In this document: piece by piece, positions 1 through 9,745 of the stretch
Layout of the letters: each line of letters opens with the position of its first letter
Position numbering within the stretch: the first letter of the stretch is position 1
Source of the DNA: CAJWOS01 sp964502005
GTDB taxonomy: Bacteria > Myxococcota_A > UBA796 > UBA2385
Assembly (NCBI GenBank): GCA_964502005.1
Contig: CAZCUX010000017.1
Coordinates: 1-64,000 of the forward strand
Length of the DNA stretch: 64,000 nucleotides
Direction of reading: 5' to 3'
Position numbers and translations under genes: made by a program
Notes under the pieces: model-generated
What the model saw: only the letters and a program-made list of their open reading frames with translations
Databases searched by the model: none
What the model was told of the DNA's origin: nothing

Positions 1-29
1 AAAAAGCGTAACGCAAAACGGAGTTACGC
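1..29 (-). terminator. Rho-independent terminator of the TPP-like gene
   Basis: Read on the minus strand, the 7-bp stem GCGTAAC/GTTACGC (bases 23-29 and 6-12) closes a 10-nt loop and is followed by five Ts (bases 1-5). The stem overlaps the TAA stop of the gene ending at 24. The same hairpin with three changes recurs at 56392-56414, so it belongs to a repeated family. Confidence 0.75.
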
Positions 30-1349
30 CATGAGAACCTTGATGCCCACGCGCTGCTGCGCCGCTTCGGGTATCTTGACGTGCGGTTCGGCGATGGATG
101 TCCCTGCGCCGGACAGCGGCTCGACCCATACGACGAGGTCTTCGGCGAGTCCGTCCAGAACGCGCAGGTCCGGTAGGTCCTCGACAACGACCACCACGGG
201 CAACGTAGGCTCTACCCACCGGCTCGCGATGCCTGCAATCAGCGCGTCGCGGGGGGAATCGGCGATGTGCAGGTCCATCGGCGTGCGCACCACCAGCGCG
301 CGCACGGCGGGGTGCTCGGGCGTGATGAAGCGGGCGCCGCGTGGCAGTCGCTCTTGCACGTCGCCTAGGCGTTGTGCGGATGCGGGCGGTGGGTCGTGGG
401 GCTCCTCGGGTGTCGGTGGGCCGTGCGCGGCGCGATGCCAAGCCCGTCGGGTGGCGGTGGTCTCGCCAAAGGCGGCGACCCGCAGCGCGTCGAGGGTCTC
501 CATCGTTGGCCCTACGAGGTCGGCGGTTGTTGTGGGGTGCGGGTGGACCCGTATGCACGTCGTTGCGTCGGGCAGCGCCGTCTCCCAGCCGACAGCGAGC
601 AGGAGGTCGCAGCGCTCTCGCAGCGCTTCGGGTGGACCACTTGGGTGTTTGCCTGCAAAGGACGCGGCCTCTTCGTCGGCCAACCCGGCGGCGGCGGGGT
701 GCGCGACAACAACCGCACCCGCGACCTCCGCAAGCCGCCGTATGCCGTTGGCGGCTGCGATAGAACGGTCGGCGGGCCCAATGAGGAGGAGGGGGCGCTT
801 GGCTGCGCGTAGCAGGCGTGCGGCGTGGGACACATCGGGCACGCGGGGTAGCAAGCGCGCGAAACCGTCGGGCACGCCGCGAACTTCCGCGTCGAGGACT
901 TCGGGAGCCCCCGTTAGTACGATGGGGCCCGGTGTTTGTCGCTCATTGGCCACAAAGGCGGTCAAGAGCTGCATCCCGCACACTTCGGGCGCCAGCGAAA
1001 CCCACCGCCGGCTCACCGCTTGGATTCGCGCGGCCTCCGCACGCGCGCCGGTGACGAGCACCAGCAGTGGGCGTGCGAGGCGCTTGGCATCCGCGAGCGA
1101 TGGTGCGATGGCGTCGATGTCTTCGGGGCTGTGGACCAGCAAAACGGCGGTTTGTTGCGTCCATTGGCTGAGCGCGATGGCCATCGCCCCGGCCAGCGCC
1201 GGCGCGACCACGGGCGTTCGCACCTTTGCAGCCCGCAAGCGCGCGGCGAGGGGGGTATCGGCGGCCGTGGGCGTGCAGACCGCCAGTCCGATGCGGCGCG
1301 CCCGAAGGGCTCCTGCCAAAAACGCCGCCCACTGTGGCTCTGGGCTCAT
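24..1349 (-). CDS. TPP-enzyme-like protein, probably non-catalytic
   Basis: The 441-residue protein resembles the N-terminal and central domains of acetolactate-synthase-type thiamine-diphosphate enzymes. The central part (about residues 175-300) has the typical AKRPLLLIG and CDLLLAVG strands. The conserved Glu of the N-terminal domain is not visible (ALAGAMAIALSQ stands in its place), and the C-terminal third shows no GDG cofactor-binding motif, so a classical decarboxylase or ligase activity is doubtful. The ATG at 1349 follows a GGTGGG-like site and overlaps the thiolase stop (ATGA), so the two genes are translationally coupled. A partner or structural role for the thiolase is an inference. 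Confidence 0.75.
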   Translation of the reverse strand: MSPEPQWAAFLAGALRARRIGLAVCTPTAADTPLAARLRAAKVRTPVVAPALAGAMAIALSQWTQQTAVLLVHSPEDIDAIAPSLADAKRLARPLLVLVTGARAEAARIQAVSRRWVSLAPEVCGMQLLTAFVANERQTPGPIVLTGAPEVLDAEVRGVPDGFARLLPRVPDVSHAARLLRAAKRPLLLIGPADRSIAAANGIRRLAEVAGAVVVAHPAAAGLADEEAASFAGKHPSGPPEALRERCDLLLAVGWETALPDATTCIRVHPHPTTTADLVGPTMETLDALRVAAFGETTATRRAWHRAAHGPPTPEEPHDPPPASAQRLGDVQERLPRGARFITPEHPAVRALVVRTPMDLHIADSPRDALIAGIASRWVEPTLPVVVVVEDLPDLRVLDGLAEDLVVWVEPLSGAGTSIAEPHVKIPEAAQQRVGIKVLMA

Positions 1350-2602
1350 CCCACCCGCCGAAAAACACCGACGTGGCAAAGTGCTTCGTCGAGGCCAATC
1401 AGGCCGCCTGCGTTTTGCTGAAGACCGACGCGCACGGGGCGTTCGACTTGAAGGTCGCCGGCTTCCCCACGAAGTTGCCGTGCGAGCTCGTCGATTTGTC
1501 CCAAACCGGTAGCAGCGAGGGGATGCCCTTTGCTGACGAGCCCGCCCGATGCGTTGATGGGCAGCGCGCCATCGCGTCGGCTTTCCCCTCGTTCGGCCCA
1601 CACGCCGCCGCCTCCGCGCGGGCAAAAGCCCAGCAGTTCGGTGGCTTGTAGCTCGCAAAAGGCGGTGGCGTCGTGTACTTCGGCGATGTCGATGTCGCGC
1701 GGCGTGAGACCGGTGCGCTTCCAAATTTTGGCCGCTGCGTGCGCGATGACGTTGTCTTCATCGAGGGTTCGCCATGTGCCGCCGACAAGCACGCTCCCAA
1801 CGACTTCGAGAGCCCGTTCTCGTTGGGTTGGTGCGCGCGTATGGAGAAACCGCTCACTGACGACCACAACGGCGGCGGCGCCGTCGGATACGGGGCAACA
1901 CATTGCGCGTGTGAAGGGGTCGATGACCGCTTTGTCCGCCAGAATGTCTTCGGTGGACATTTGAAACCGGAGCTGTGCGCGTGGGTTTCGCACGGCGTTT
2001 TCGTGGTTCTTTTGGGCGATGACGGCAAGCTGTCTGGAGGTAGAGCAGAACCGCGCCTGGTGATGCCGCGCTTGGAGTGCGTGTACGTCCAAAAAGAGTA
2101 CACGATGAGGATGTGGCGCGAATCCGAGCCCAGATTGCTTTCCGGCCTCATCGAAAAATTGCGACCACTCTTCTTTGTGGAGTTGGTCGATACCACCTTG
2201 GAAGAGCTGGAAGGTTTTGATGGGGTCGTTGGGGACCAGCGTTTTTTCGACGCCAACCGCCAATGCGACGTCTACATCGCCACTTCGCACTGCTTGAATG
2301 GCGGCGTGCAGCGCCGCGGAACCTGTCGCGCAGCCTGCTTCGACGTTGACGATGGGCACCCGCGCAGGGAGGCGCCCGTCGCGCATCATCGCCGTCAGCG
2401 CAACTTGTCCGCGAATGTTGTCCTGCCCATGTACGCCCATCGCGCAGTTGCCGAAGACGACGTGCTCAACGTTGCTTCCGTCAAGCTGTGCGTCGCGCAG
2501 TGCGTCCTCGATAGCGGCTTCGGCGAGGTCGCGAAACCCGCGCGTGAGGTGTTTGTCGAAGGAAGTGCTCGCGGTGCCAAGTAAGAACGCCGTTGTCATC
2601 AT
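1346..2602 (-). CDS. Thiolase-family acetyl-CoA acyltransferase
   Basis: The 418-residue protein is a thiolase of the SCP2/lipid-transfer type, a group that cleaves or forms beta-ketoacyl-CoA. Visible landmarks are the NVEAGCATGSAALHAA segment with the nucleophilic Cys, VAVGVEKTL, CCPVSDGAAA, the EVHDATAFCE segment and the C-terminal INASGGLVSKGHPLAATG with the catalytic His. Start codons ATG 2602 and ATG 2599 lie side by side behind a GAGAGAG tract; either may be used. It heads a coupled pair with the TPP-like gene. Substrate cannot be told; lipid or steroid side-chain degradation is typical of the family. Confidence 0.88.
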   Translation of the reverse strand: MMTTAFLLGTASTSFDKHLTRGFRDLAEAAIEDALRDAQLDGSNVEHVVFGNCAMGVHGQDNIRGQVALTAMMRDGRLPARVPIVNVEAGCATGSAALHAAIQAVRSGDVDVALAVGVEKTLVPNDPIKTFQLFQGGIDQLHKEEWSQFFDEAGKQSGLGFAPHPHRVLFLDVHALQARHHQARFCSTSRQLAVIAQKNHENAVRNPRAQLRFQMSTEDILADKAVIDPFTRAMCCPVSDGAAAVVVVSERFLHTRAPTQRERALEVVGSVLVGGTWRTLDEDNVIAHAAAKIWKRTGLTPRDIDIAEVHDATAFCELQATELLGFCPRGGGGVWAERGESRRDGALPINASGGLVSKGHPLAATGLGQIDELARQLRGEAGDLQVERPVRVGLQQNAGGLIGLDEALCHVGVFRRVG

Positions 2603-2678
2603 GCTCTCTCGATGGTCGAGAGGGTCTAACCCCCCGTCGGCCAAGAGAAACCCCTTTGCCCAACGGCTGTGTCGGCGT

Positions 2679-4133
2679 TTACCGACCGGTCAGCCATGCT
2701 TGCGCCTCCGTGCGCCCTTCGCTTGCAGCTGTGAGCACACCATCGTTTGTTGCGGTGAGCGCCGCTTCGAATGCGCTGTAGCTCGACAAATTGGACTGCG
2801 GGGCCGTCTCTGCGGCGGCACCACTCGCGACGAGTGCCAACAAGGCCTCGGCCCGTGCGGCGAGGTTGGTCTCCGACAACACGGTCTCCGTGAGGTCCAA
2901 CACCTGCGCGGCGTACCGGTCATTGAGCGAGGGTACGTCGAGCACCGCACGAATCAGCGGCCAATCGCTGCCCGCTTCGTCCAGGGGGACATCGAGGGGG
3001 GCGCGGGTGCCGTGCCGCATGAAGGACTCGTTGAAGTCCCACGGAATGTAGGACAAGCGCCCGGCGTCGTCTTCGCGGAGGTAGTAGTTGTGGGTCATCT
3101 CGCCGTAGCTGTCCCAGTTTCCAATCAGCGCGTTGACGGCCAGTGCGCGCAGAAGGCCGTCTACATCGATGTGTTGCTCTAGTGTGGCCACCCACTCGGT
3201 CTCGTTGCTCACCGGCGTCGCCAGATGGTCCACCAGCGCTTGAATGGCGGTCCAGTCTTCGGTGTCGCCGTCTTTGACTTCGAAGTCTGCCTCGGCCACG
3301 TCGGTCAAGTTGGCTGTGGTGCCGTCGGCCTTGAAGCAGCGCGCGCCCGCGCTTCCCCAAAATGCCGCGGGCATCTCGTCGCAAGGGTCTTCAAAGAGGG
3401 TGTAGATGCCCCAGTAGACGGGGCCTTCGCCGACATCCACCCACACCTCCGCGAATCGTCCGCGGGCGACGGGTACACCGGCCGCCGCGAAGACGTCGGC
3501 GGCGAGGTGGTCACGGATGAGCGAGTTGTCGAGGTAGGCGCTCGAAGCCTTGATATCGGAAAATCCGAAGAATCGTTGGTTTTCTGTCTCCAAAACCGAG
3601 TCTTCATACCGGTCGAAGTCGATGCGGAAGGGGAGCTTGGTGCTTCCATCGGCGAGGGCCCGCGCAAGCGAAGAGTTGCCCTTGTAGCGCATTCCCACCC
3701 AGGGCCAGGTTTGACCGCCAAGGGCCACTTCTGCAGGAACATAGATGGGGTCGTCGTCTGCGGCGGGTGGGGGGCCGCCGTCGCCAGGACCGCCGCCGCC
3801 ACCGCGAAAGTTTTCGAGGTCTGCTTGCATCCGCTCCCAGTCGTCAGCGCAGATACGGATGTCGAGGCGAAGGGGACCAGTCTCGTCGAAAATGCGCGCG
3901 TAGTCGGGGTCGGCGCCTTTTGCGTGGCTCGCTTCCGTCCAACCCTCCGCGGTGGTGGACAAGCAGCTTCCTTCACCTTCTACGGCCGTGTCGGTCCCTT
4001 CGCCGCCGTCGGTCGTGCCGCTTTCCTCGGTGGTGTCGTTGTTGGTGGTTGTTTCGCTGGTCTCCGATTTTTCAAGCGAATTCGAGGTGCAGCCGAGGGT
4101 CGTCAAGAGGAGCAGCGCGGGCCAGTGGTTCAT
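2679..4133 (-). CDS. CotH-like kinase domain lipoprotein
   Basis: The 484-residue protein starts with a lipoprotein signal (MNHWPALLLLTTLGC) followed by a Ser/Thr/Glu-rich linker to about residue 55. The rest matches the CotH family, atypical protein kinases first known from spore-coat assembly and common as surface proteins in myxobacteria. The family core is seen as GNWDSYGEM (about residue 337) and IPWDFNESF (about residue 362). A glycine-rich loop (about residues 118-126) interrupts the N-terminal part. It is probably outer-membrane anchored; its substrate is unknown. The ATG at 4133 gives the only sensible signal peptide. Confidence 0.85.
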   Translation of the reverse strand: MNHWPALLLLTTLGCTSNSLEKSETSETTTNNDTTEESGTTDGGEGTDTAVEGEGSCLSTTAEGWTEASHAKGADPDYARIFDETGPLRLDIRICADDWERMQADLENFRGGGGGPGDGGPPPAADDDPIYVPAEVALGGQTWPWVGMRYKGNSSLARALADGSTKLPFRIDFDRYEDSVLETENQRFFGFSDIKASSAYLDNSLIRDHLAADVFAAAGVPVARGRFAEVWVDVGEGPVYWGIYTLFEDPCDEMPAAFWGSAGARCFKADGTTANLTDVAEADFEVKDGDTEDWTAIQALVDHLATPVSNETEWVATLEQHIDVDGLLRALAVNALIGNWDSYGEMTHNYYLREDDAGRLSYIPWDFNESFMRHGTRAPLDVPLDEAGSDWPLIRAVLDVPSLNDRYAAQVLDLTETVLSETNLAARAEALLALVASGAAAETAPQSNLSSYSAFEAALTATNDGVLTAASEGRTEAQAWLTGR

Positions 4134-4354
4134 GGTGGTTTCCGAATGGTCGTTGTGGACCCGGTGCGGGTGGAGAGGCGGAGGCGAACCTGTGGCCGTA
4201 GCCACGGTGACGCGAATTCTCATGCAATAATCATGCCATTGTAGCGCCTGGTGGAAAGCGGGCCAAACACGCACGAGCTGCGGTGTGCGGCATCGAGACC
4301 GGCGGAATCCGCCGACCGACCTCGGCAGAATCTGCAGTCGGGGCCGAAACGGTC

Positions 4355-5515
4355 TCAGGCCGCGGCGAGCGCGTTTTGCGCCTCTTTGCGAACAGACGGC
4401 CACAAGCCCGCATGCGTCGCGGCGACCCTTAGCAACCTGCGCGCTTGGGGGTCATCGTGTTGCCGCAATCGAATTACGGCCGCGGTGACGCGGGTTGCAG
4501 CGGCGCGCGGCGCGAGGCGTGCGGCGAGGGCTGCGGCAACAGCGGCGCCGTCGATATCGCCGGCATTGAGCATCGCTTGTGCCCGTTGCTCGTGGACCCA
4601 CCAGTGTTCGGGCAAGGTGAGCGCGGCCTCTTCGAGACCAGGCAATGGGTCTTCGCCGTCCAAGCGCGCGGCAACGGCATACAATAAGGCCGCGAGGCCG
4701 GGCTTCGTGTTTCCATTGACCAACCCGCGCAGCGGTTCGGCGCGGCCAGTTTCGGCCCACAAGCGCGCCAGCTCGATGATTTGCTCGTCTTCAAGCTGGG
4801 GTTGTGCCTGCAAGCGAACGAGCAACGGCTCTGCTTCGCCGATTTGCTCGGATGCGATGTAAAGCTCGGCCAATGCCGACAACAAGCGGGGGTCTTCCCA
4901 GCGTGGCACCGCCTGCACCAAGGACGCGACTTGGCGCGCACCATCGGCGGGGCGTCCGGCCACCAGGAACAAGCGTGCGAGCGCGACCACAGGCTCGCTG
5001 GCCAAAGGTGCCGCGACGCAGGCTTGTTGCAGGCGGTTGGCCGCTGCGGCGAGGTCGCCTTGGGAGAGCGCCAGCTCGCCATGACCCAAAATGGCCGAGG
5101 GGTGGGAGGGCGCGATGCCCAATACCGCGCGGTACTCGGCGTCGGCTTCTTTCCACAAGCCAGCACGGGACCACGCTTTCGCCCGCGCGACGCGAATATC
5201 GAGGTCGTCGGGCGCCCGTTGCAGGCGCTGGTTCGCAGTGTGCTCGGCGAGGTCGAGTCGGCCGACTTCGACCAGCGCCCGGGTAATTGCGAGGGACACC
5301 AAGCCATCCAATGCGCCCGGCACATTGGTGACACCGTCCAGAAGCTCGAGCACCAGGGCCCAGGCGCCGCGGTCGGCGGCCAATATCGCCTGCCCCACCC
5401 GCGCGAGGTTGGGGCTCATGTCGTCGAGTGCCCCCTGCAGCACTTCCACTCGTCCCGTGGCGGCGGCGGCGCGGAGTGCTTGGATTTGTTGCATGGGTGC
5501 GGGGTTGTCTGCCAT
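4355..5515 (-). CDS. Tetratricopeptide-repeat protein
   Basis: The 386-residue Ala/Leu-rich protein is made almost entirely of helical TPR units from about residue 60 to the C terminus (for example WKEADAEYRAVLGIAPSHPSA). No signal peptide or catalytic domain is visible, so it is probably a cytosolic scaffold. The ATG at 5515 follows GGGAG with seven-base spacing. It lies 136 bases downstream of the rhomboid protease gene on the same strand, whose own C terminus is also TPR-like, so the two may be cotranscribed. Confidence 0.75.
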   Translation of the reverse strand: MADNPAPMQQIQALRAAAATGRVEVLQGALDDMSPNLARVGQAILAADRGAWALVLELLDGVTNVPGALDGLVSLAITRALVEVGRLDLAEHTANQRLQRAPDDLDIRVARAKAWSRAGLWKEADAEYRAVLGIAPSHPSAILGHGELALSQGDLAAAANRLQQACVAAPLASEPVVALARLFLVAGRPADGARQVASLVQAVPRWEDPRLLSALAELYIASEQIGEAEPLLVRLQAQPQLEDEQIIELARLWAETGRAEPLRGLVNGNTKPGLAALLYAVAARLDGEDPLPGLEEAALTLPEHWWVHEQRAQAMLNAGDIDGAAVAAALAARLAPRAAATRVTAAVIRLRQHDDPQARRLLRVAATHAGLWPSVRKEAQNALAAA

Positions 5516-5651
5516 CGGTGCTCCCGGGGCGCATCCCCAACGCTACCAGAGGTGGCGCCGCTCCGTGGGTACGATTCGTGACGATAGGCTCCTCATTGGG
5601 TTTGTCGCCGTTGTATTATTAGATCCCTACCAGGCGCAGGTCCGCGCCGCG

Positions 5652-6812
5652 TCAGCGCACGCCAAGCTGGTCGAGGGCAAGCATCGCCTCCCGCGCCGTC
5701 TCGTCATCGGGCTCCAAAGACGCAACGCGACGGAGATGCTGCCACGCCAAAGGACCCTGCCCGGCACGCAAACGCGCCAAACCAAGCGCCAAATGAATTC
5801 GCGCTTGGTCGCGGGGCGCCAAACGACGGGCCAGTCCCCTACGCAAGAGCGCCTCCGCTGCGACTTCGTAGCCCGCCGACTCCAACCAGTCCGCCAGCAC
5901 AACGATTTGGTCTGCACGGATTTGTTCCAACTCGGCGCGGGGCGTGCGCGCCAACAAAGAGACGGCGCGTTTTCGGTCTCCTTGTCGTACCGCCCGCGCG
6001 AGGTCTTCGGCGTTGGGAATCGGGCCGTCGACCACCGTGCGACGGGGCAATACGGCGGCAGACCAGGGCCACCGCCATCGCCGTCTTTCCCCCCAAAATG
6101 CGAGGCCCACACCTCCCATAAATCCCCCAATGTGGGCGCCATAAGCGACGCCTCCGCCCGCTCCAACGACAAGGGGAATTACATTGTCGAGCAATAGAAA
6201 CGCACCCAATACAATATAAGCCGGGACCAATACCGTGCGCATCAAGATAGGAAACAAGAAGAAGAACACCTTCACCTTGTTTCCAGGAAACATCAGCGCG
6301 TACATGCCCAACACGCCGGAGATAGCCCCAGATGCACCGACCAGCGGCACAGGACTGCTCCCCGCGAGCGCGGCGTACACCGCGGTCGAAAACACACCCA
6401 AGCCGAGGTACGCGGCCAAATAGCCGAGGCGTCCGAGTCGGTGCTCTACATTGTCTCCATAAATCCACAAAAACAACATATTGCCGGCCAAGTGAAAGAA
6501 GCCAGCGTGCATAAACATCGCGGTGAAGATGTCGACAAGTTCGGGACTCGACGACCGAAACCCATGCGCAAAAATTTGGAGGTCCCACTCGGTGAGCACC
6601 GACAGGCTCTGGCTTGCCTCTCGCGATGTCATCCCAGCATCGGTAAGAACACGTAGCCATTCGAGGGTTCGGGGGTCGTTGGCCGCCGCATGCACAAACG
6701 ATTGCGGCAGCGCAAACAAGAGGTACACCCCAATGTTCACCGCCATCAGCGCCCAGGTGACCCATGCGCGGAAGCGAAGCGGATTGGGGGTGTCGCCAAT
6801 GGGTAGGAACAT
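5652..6812 (-). CDS. Rhomboid-family intramembrane serine protease with C-terminal repeat domain
   Basis: The 386-residue protein has six or more membrane helices and the rhomboid signature. HLAGN lies at residues 107-111, the catalytic Ser is S161 in GASG, and the catalytic His is H227 in AHIGG. Rhomboids cleave transmembrane helices inside the bilayer. Unlike minimal bacterial rhomboids it carries about 140 extra cytosolic residues with TPR-like helices, perhaps for substrate or partner binding. The start at 6812 gives a short cytosolic N terminus before the first helix; the ribosome-binding site is weak. The upstream region to 7103 is shared with a divergent gene. Confidence 0.9.
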   Translation of the reverse strand: MFLPIGDTPNPLRFRAWVTWALMAVNIGVYLLFALPQSFVHAAANDPRTLEWLRVLTDAGMTSREASQSLSVLTEWDLQIFAHGFRSSSPELVDIFTAMFMHAGFFHLAGNMLFLWIYGDNVEHRLGRLGYLAAYLGLGVFSTAVYAALAGSSPVPLVGASGAISGVLGMYALMFPGNKVKVFFFLFPILMRTVLVPAYIVLGAFLLLDNVIPLVVGAGGGVAYGAHIGGFMGGVGLAFWGERRRWRWPWSAAVLPRRTVVDGPIPNAEDLARAVRQGDRKRAVSLLARTPRAELEQIRADQIVVLADWLESAGYEVAAEALLRRGLARRLAPRDQARIHLALGLARLRAGQGPLAWQHLRRVASLEPDDETAREAMLALDQLGVR

Positions 6813-7103
6813 CGACTGGGGGTCTCTCGTCGGCCCCGTATACTATCCGGCTCCTGTCGGTTGTGGAACACGCTTTGTTCGCCGGTAAATAACAACGCTT
6901 ATATGGGAAAGTGGGTGGCGAAAAGTTGAGCCGCGCTATTCGTCATTTGTTCGATGAATAAATGAAAGAGGTGACACGCCGCGTCCTGCGACTGGACTTG
7001 TTCTACGTGGAAACAGGCTCGAAACTTATATTCATCTGTAGACAGGTGGCACATTCGAAGGGCGGGTTAGCCCTCCCGCCACAACCCCTGCAACGGAGTG
7101 GCA
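6813..7103. other. Divergent intergenic region
   Basis: This 291-base region between the rhomboid gene and the DUF2237 gene is richer in A+T than its surroundings, notably around 6880-6960 and 7010-7040. It must contain promoters for both, but no -35/-10 pair is clear enough to call. Confidence 0.4.
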
Positions 7104-7481
7104 ATGTCCCTCGCCCGCAATATTCTTGGGCAACCTTTGGTGCCGTGTTCGTTTGCACCCTTGACCGGCTGGTTCCGGGACGGTTGCTGCAAAACAGACG
7201 AAAACGACCGTGGACAGCACGTTGTCTGCGCAATTGTAACAGCGGACTTCTTGGCCTTCAGCCGCGCGGCGGGGAACGATTTGACCCGTGCTGTTCCGGC
7301 TGCGCAGTTTCCCGGCTTGGTGCCCGGCGACCGCTGGTGTCTGTGCGCAGCGCGCTGGCTAGAAGCTGCGGAGGCGGGCCATGCGCCCAAGGTGGTGTTG
7401 GCGGCCACCCACGAGCGCGCGCTCCAGATTGTGCCGTTGGAGCTTCTTTTGGCCCACGCGGCCGACGCTATCGAGGCGTAG
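7104..7481 (+). CDS. DUF2237-family protein
   Basis: The 125-residue protein is a full-length DUF2237 member. Family-typical segments are NILGQPLVPCS, PLTGWFRDGCC, the GQHVVCAIVTADFLAFSRA stretch, PGLVPGDRWCLCAARW and VLAATHERALQIVPLE. The conserved Cys residues (DGCC, WCLC) suggest metal binding or redox chemistry, but no function is established. ATG 7104 is preferred over GTG 7098 because ACGGAG at 7092-7097 then sits six bases upstream. Confidence 0.9.
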   Translation: MSLARNILGQPLVPCSFAPLTGWFRDGCCKTDENDRGQHVVCAIVTADFLAFSRAAGNDLTRAVPAAQFPGLVPGDRWCLCAARWLEAAEAGHAPKVVLAATHERALQIVPLELLLAHAADAIEA

Positions 7482-7644
7482 TTCATAATTCACGAACCTG
7501 CAGAATCCCACCAGGCACTTCGCGGGCCGGTGGCAGGTTTGGAACAAAAATGCCGTAGAAAAGCACGTTTTGGGCGCGTCTCGGGGCATCGCCCCCGCGT
7601 ACAGCGCACTGTCTTCGATGGGTCGTTTTTTGCGCGCGGGAGAC

Positions 7645-9654
7645 CTATCGCGGGCGGCGCCGTCGCCACATCCATACGAGCCCCAGCAGCCAAGCCCAGC
7701 GCCCGCCGGACGCGACGCTGCAGCCGCTTGGCGGGGCCTCCGGGCGTGGCAATGGCACGGCGAGGGATGTGCACTCGGCGGCCGACGGAAACCAACGCAG
7801 GTCGTCGGCGGTGCGTGCGAGCACCGTTCCTCGTCCACGGTTGACCATCGCCTTATAAAAGCGGTCTGCGTCCTCGGGTGTGCGTGCCGCCAACCATAGG
7901 CCGGCCTCGCACAAATAGGCGGGAATTCGCGGGTCACCGTCGGGGAGGTCGGCGGTGGCATCCCATACAAGCTGCGCTGCGACGTGTCGGTAATGCAGCC
8001 AGCGGTCGGGCGTAGGCGTGGTGCTCGCGATGCGCGCCTTTTCGCTGTCAGTTGCCGCGAGCAGGCCGTCGCGCGCTGTTTCGCGCTGAAAGCCGTACCC
8101 ATACAGGCCGTCGGACCATGCGAAGTCGGGCGAAAGCTCCGTTCCGATGAGGTTCATGCCGTGTTCGCGCAATATACGTGCGGCGTTCATTCGTTCGTCG
8201 GGGGACGCGCTCGTTTTGCCCGCGACATACTGCCGGGCCAACGCGGCAAATGGCGGGGAAAACAGTGCGATTGCGCCTTCCCAGTCTCCTTCGCGGGCCA
8301 AGCGCCGGGCGACGAGGTTGCGGAAGGACTGCACGAGGCTGGGGTCCATCGCGGAGGCCGCGGTATTGGTTGTGAAATCAATCAGTTCACTGGTTGTCAA
8401 TACGCGCTCGGCAATGTGCGCAATATCGAACCAATGGCCACCCTTCGCGAACTCGACCATTGCTTCAGTGGGTTTTTCTTGGGCCATAAGGAGGGCGCCC
8501 GTTTCGGAGTGAACCTCTCCTTGGGGACGGACGACCACTTCTATGGGGTCTGCGTCGGCGCGGCTGTACCAGCTACAGTCCCATCGGGTGTCGGCGGGCC
8601 AAGTGACGGATTGCAGCAAGGTGACCGCGGTGTTGGTATCTCCCGACAAAATCGCCAGACGCGCCTGGAGCCATCGACGGAGGGGACCGTCTTTGGCGGT
8701 TTCGAGCAGCGCGCGGGTGCGGGGAATGTCGCGCAACAGCCATGCAACCCATGCGAGGTCGGCTTGGGGCGCGCGCGGGGAGAGGTCGAGCCACGCCTTC
8801 ATTTCGGCGTCGGTGCCTTGTCCTGCGGTGAGAAACGCGGTGACCAGCTCTGCGGTCGTGGGGTCTTGTGCCAATGCGGCGAGGGCGTGCGGGTGTGGGT
8901 CTGCACCGAGGTGGTCAGGCTCTTCTAACGTCGCGGGCGGGTCGGCAGACGCCAGCGCACGACCCAAGAGAAGGCGAATCGAAGACAGTGCAGATGGGTC
9001 GCCGCTCGCGTATTGTCCCAGGTACAGCGATATCGCACTTGCGTAGTGTTGGTTTTCCCACTGTTCGAGGGCCATCCAACCATACGACGCGCCAGACAAG
9101 CCCAAGGGGTCGGGTTCGCCTTCTGCGACCAAGCGCAGCACCGTTGCGAACGGCGCTGAATCGCCATTCAGTGCGCCGAGCGAGTACAATGCCCACAATC
9201 GGCGACTCCCGGCGGAAGGGTCGGTGGACAACTGCTGGAAACGTTCCTCTGCTGTTGCGACGTCGCCTTTTTCTTTTGCCAGGACTCCTTCGTAATAAAG
9301 TTGGTAGGCGGGAGGCAAGCCCTCCGGCACCTCGGGAAAGGGGTCTTGGGAGTAATAGCGGCCCCGCAGGTCTTCGCGGAAACGTTGGATAGCGCCCAAT
9401 GCGGGGTGGTCGGGGCCCAACTCACGACGTGCTTCCGCGAGGTCGGCTTCGGCGCGGAGCACTGTCGAACCGTAGACGTTTTTGGGAGGAGTGCCCGCGA
9501 GGCGCACCACGGCTGCGTTGAAGTCGCCGTATGGACCGGCGAGGAGCACGCTCGATGACGAAGCCAGCATCGAATGGGGGAAATAAGGACCGCACGCTTC
9601 GGCAGGCCGCGAGGTTCCAAATGCGAGCACCCAAGGCAAGAGCCAATACAACAT
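7645..9654 (-). CDS. Exported repeat protein with MYXO-CTERM-like tail
   Basis: The 669-residue protein begins with a signal peptide (MLYWLLPWVLAFGTSRPAEA) and contains many helical repeats resembling TPR, such as GDVATAEERFQQLSTDP. The last 26 residues form a sorting-type tail: GCS, then a short Trp/Leu-rich hydrophobic stretch, then RRRR. This matches the MYXO-CTERM layout (Cys, membrane helix, Arg cluster) thought to anchor proteins at the myxobacterial cell surface. No enzymatic domain is visible. A copy of the dispersed palindrome lies inside the gene at 9156-9171. Confidence 0.8.
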   Translation of the reverse strand: MLYWLLPWVLAFGTSRPAEACGPYFPHSMLASSSSVLLAGPYGDFNAAVVRLAGTPPKNVYGSTVLRAEADLAEARRELGPDHPALGAIQRFREDLRGRYYSQDPFPEVPEGLPPAYQLYYEGVLAKEKGDVATAEERFQQLSTDPSAGSRRLWALYSLGALNGDSAPFATVLRLVAEGEPDPLGLSGASYGWMALEQWENQHYASAISLYLGQYASGDPSALSSIRLLLGRALASADPPATLEEPDHLGADPHPHALAALAQDPTTAELVTAFLTAGQGTDAEMKAWLDLSPRAPQADLAWVAWLLRDIPRTRALLETAKDGPLRRWLQARLAILSGDTNTAVTLLQSVTWPADTRWDCSWYSRADADPIEVVVRPQGEVHSETGALLMAQEKPTEAMVEFAKGGHWFDIAHIAERVLTTSELIDFTTNTAASAMDPSLVQSFRNLVARRLAREGDWEGAIALFSPPFAALARQYVAGKTSASPDERMNAARILREHGMNLIGTELSPDFAWSDGLYGYGFQRETARDGLLAATDSEKARIASTTPTPDRWLHYRHVAAQLVWDATADLPDGDPRIPAYLCEAGLWLAARTPEDADRFYKAMVNRGRGTVLARTADDLRWFPSAAECTSLAVPLPRPEAPPSGCSVASGGRWAWLLGLVWMWRRRRPR

Positions 9655-9745
9655 TGTGAAACGCTCCGAGAGTCACCGCTGCAAGCGGGTCCTGTTCACG
9701 CCGGGCATTGGGCCGGTGGTGCGCGAAGGAAGACAGAACTTGGGT

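Noticed and set aside
24..1349. Naming the TPP-like gene acetolactate synthase (ilvB)
   Set aside because: Catalytic Glu and the GDG cofactor motif are not visible and it is about 100 residues shorter.
31..1512. Plus-strand 493-residue frame at the window start
   Set aside because: It is antisense to the TPP-like and thiolase genes, and its Ser/Arg-rich translation has no recognisable domain.
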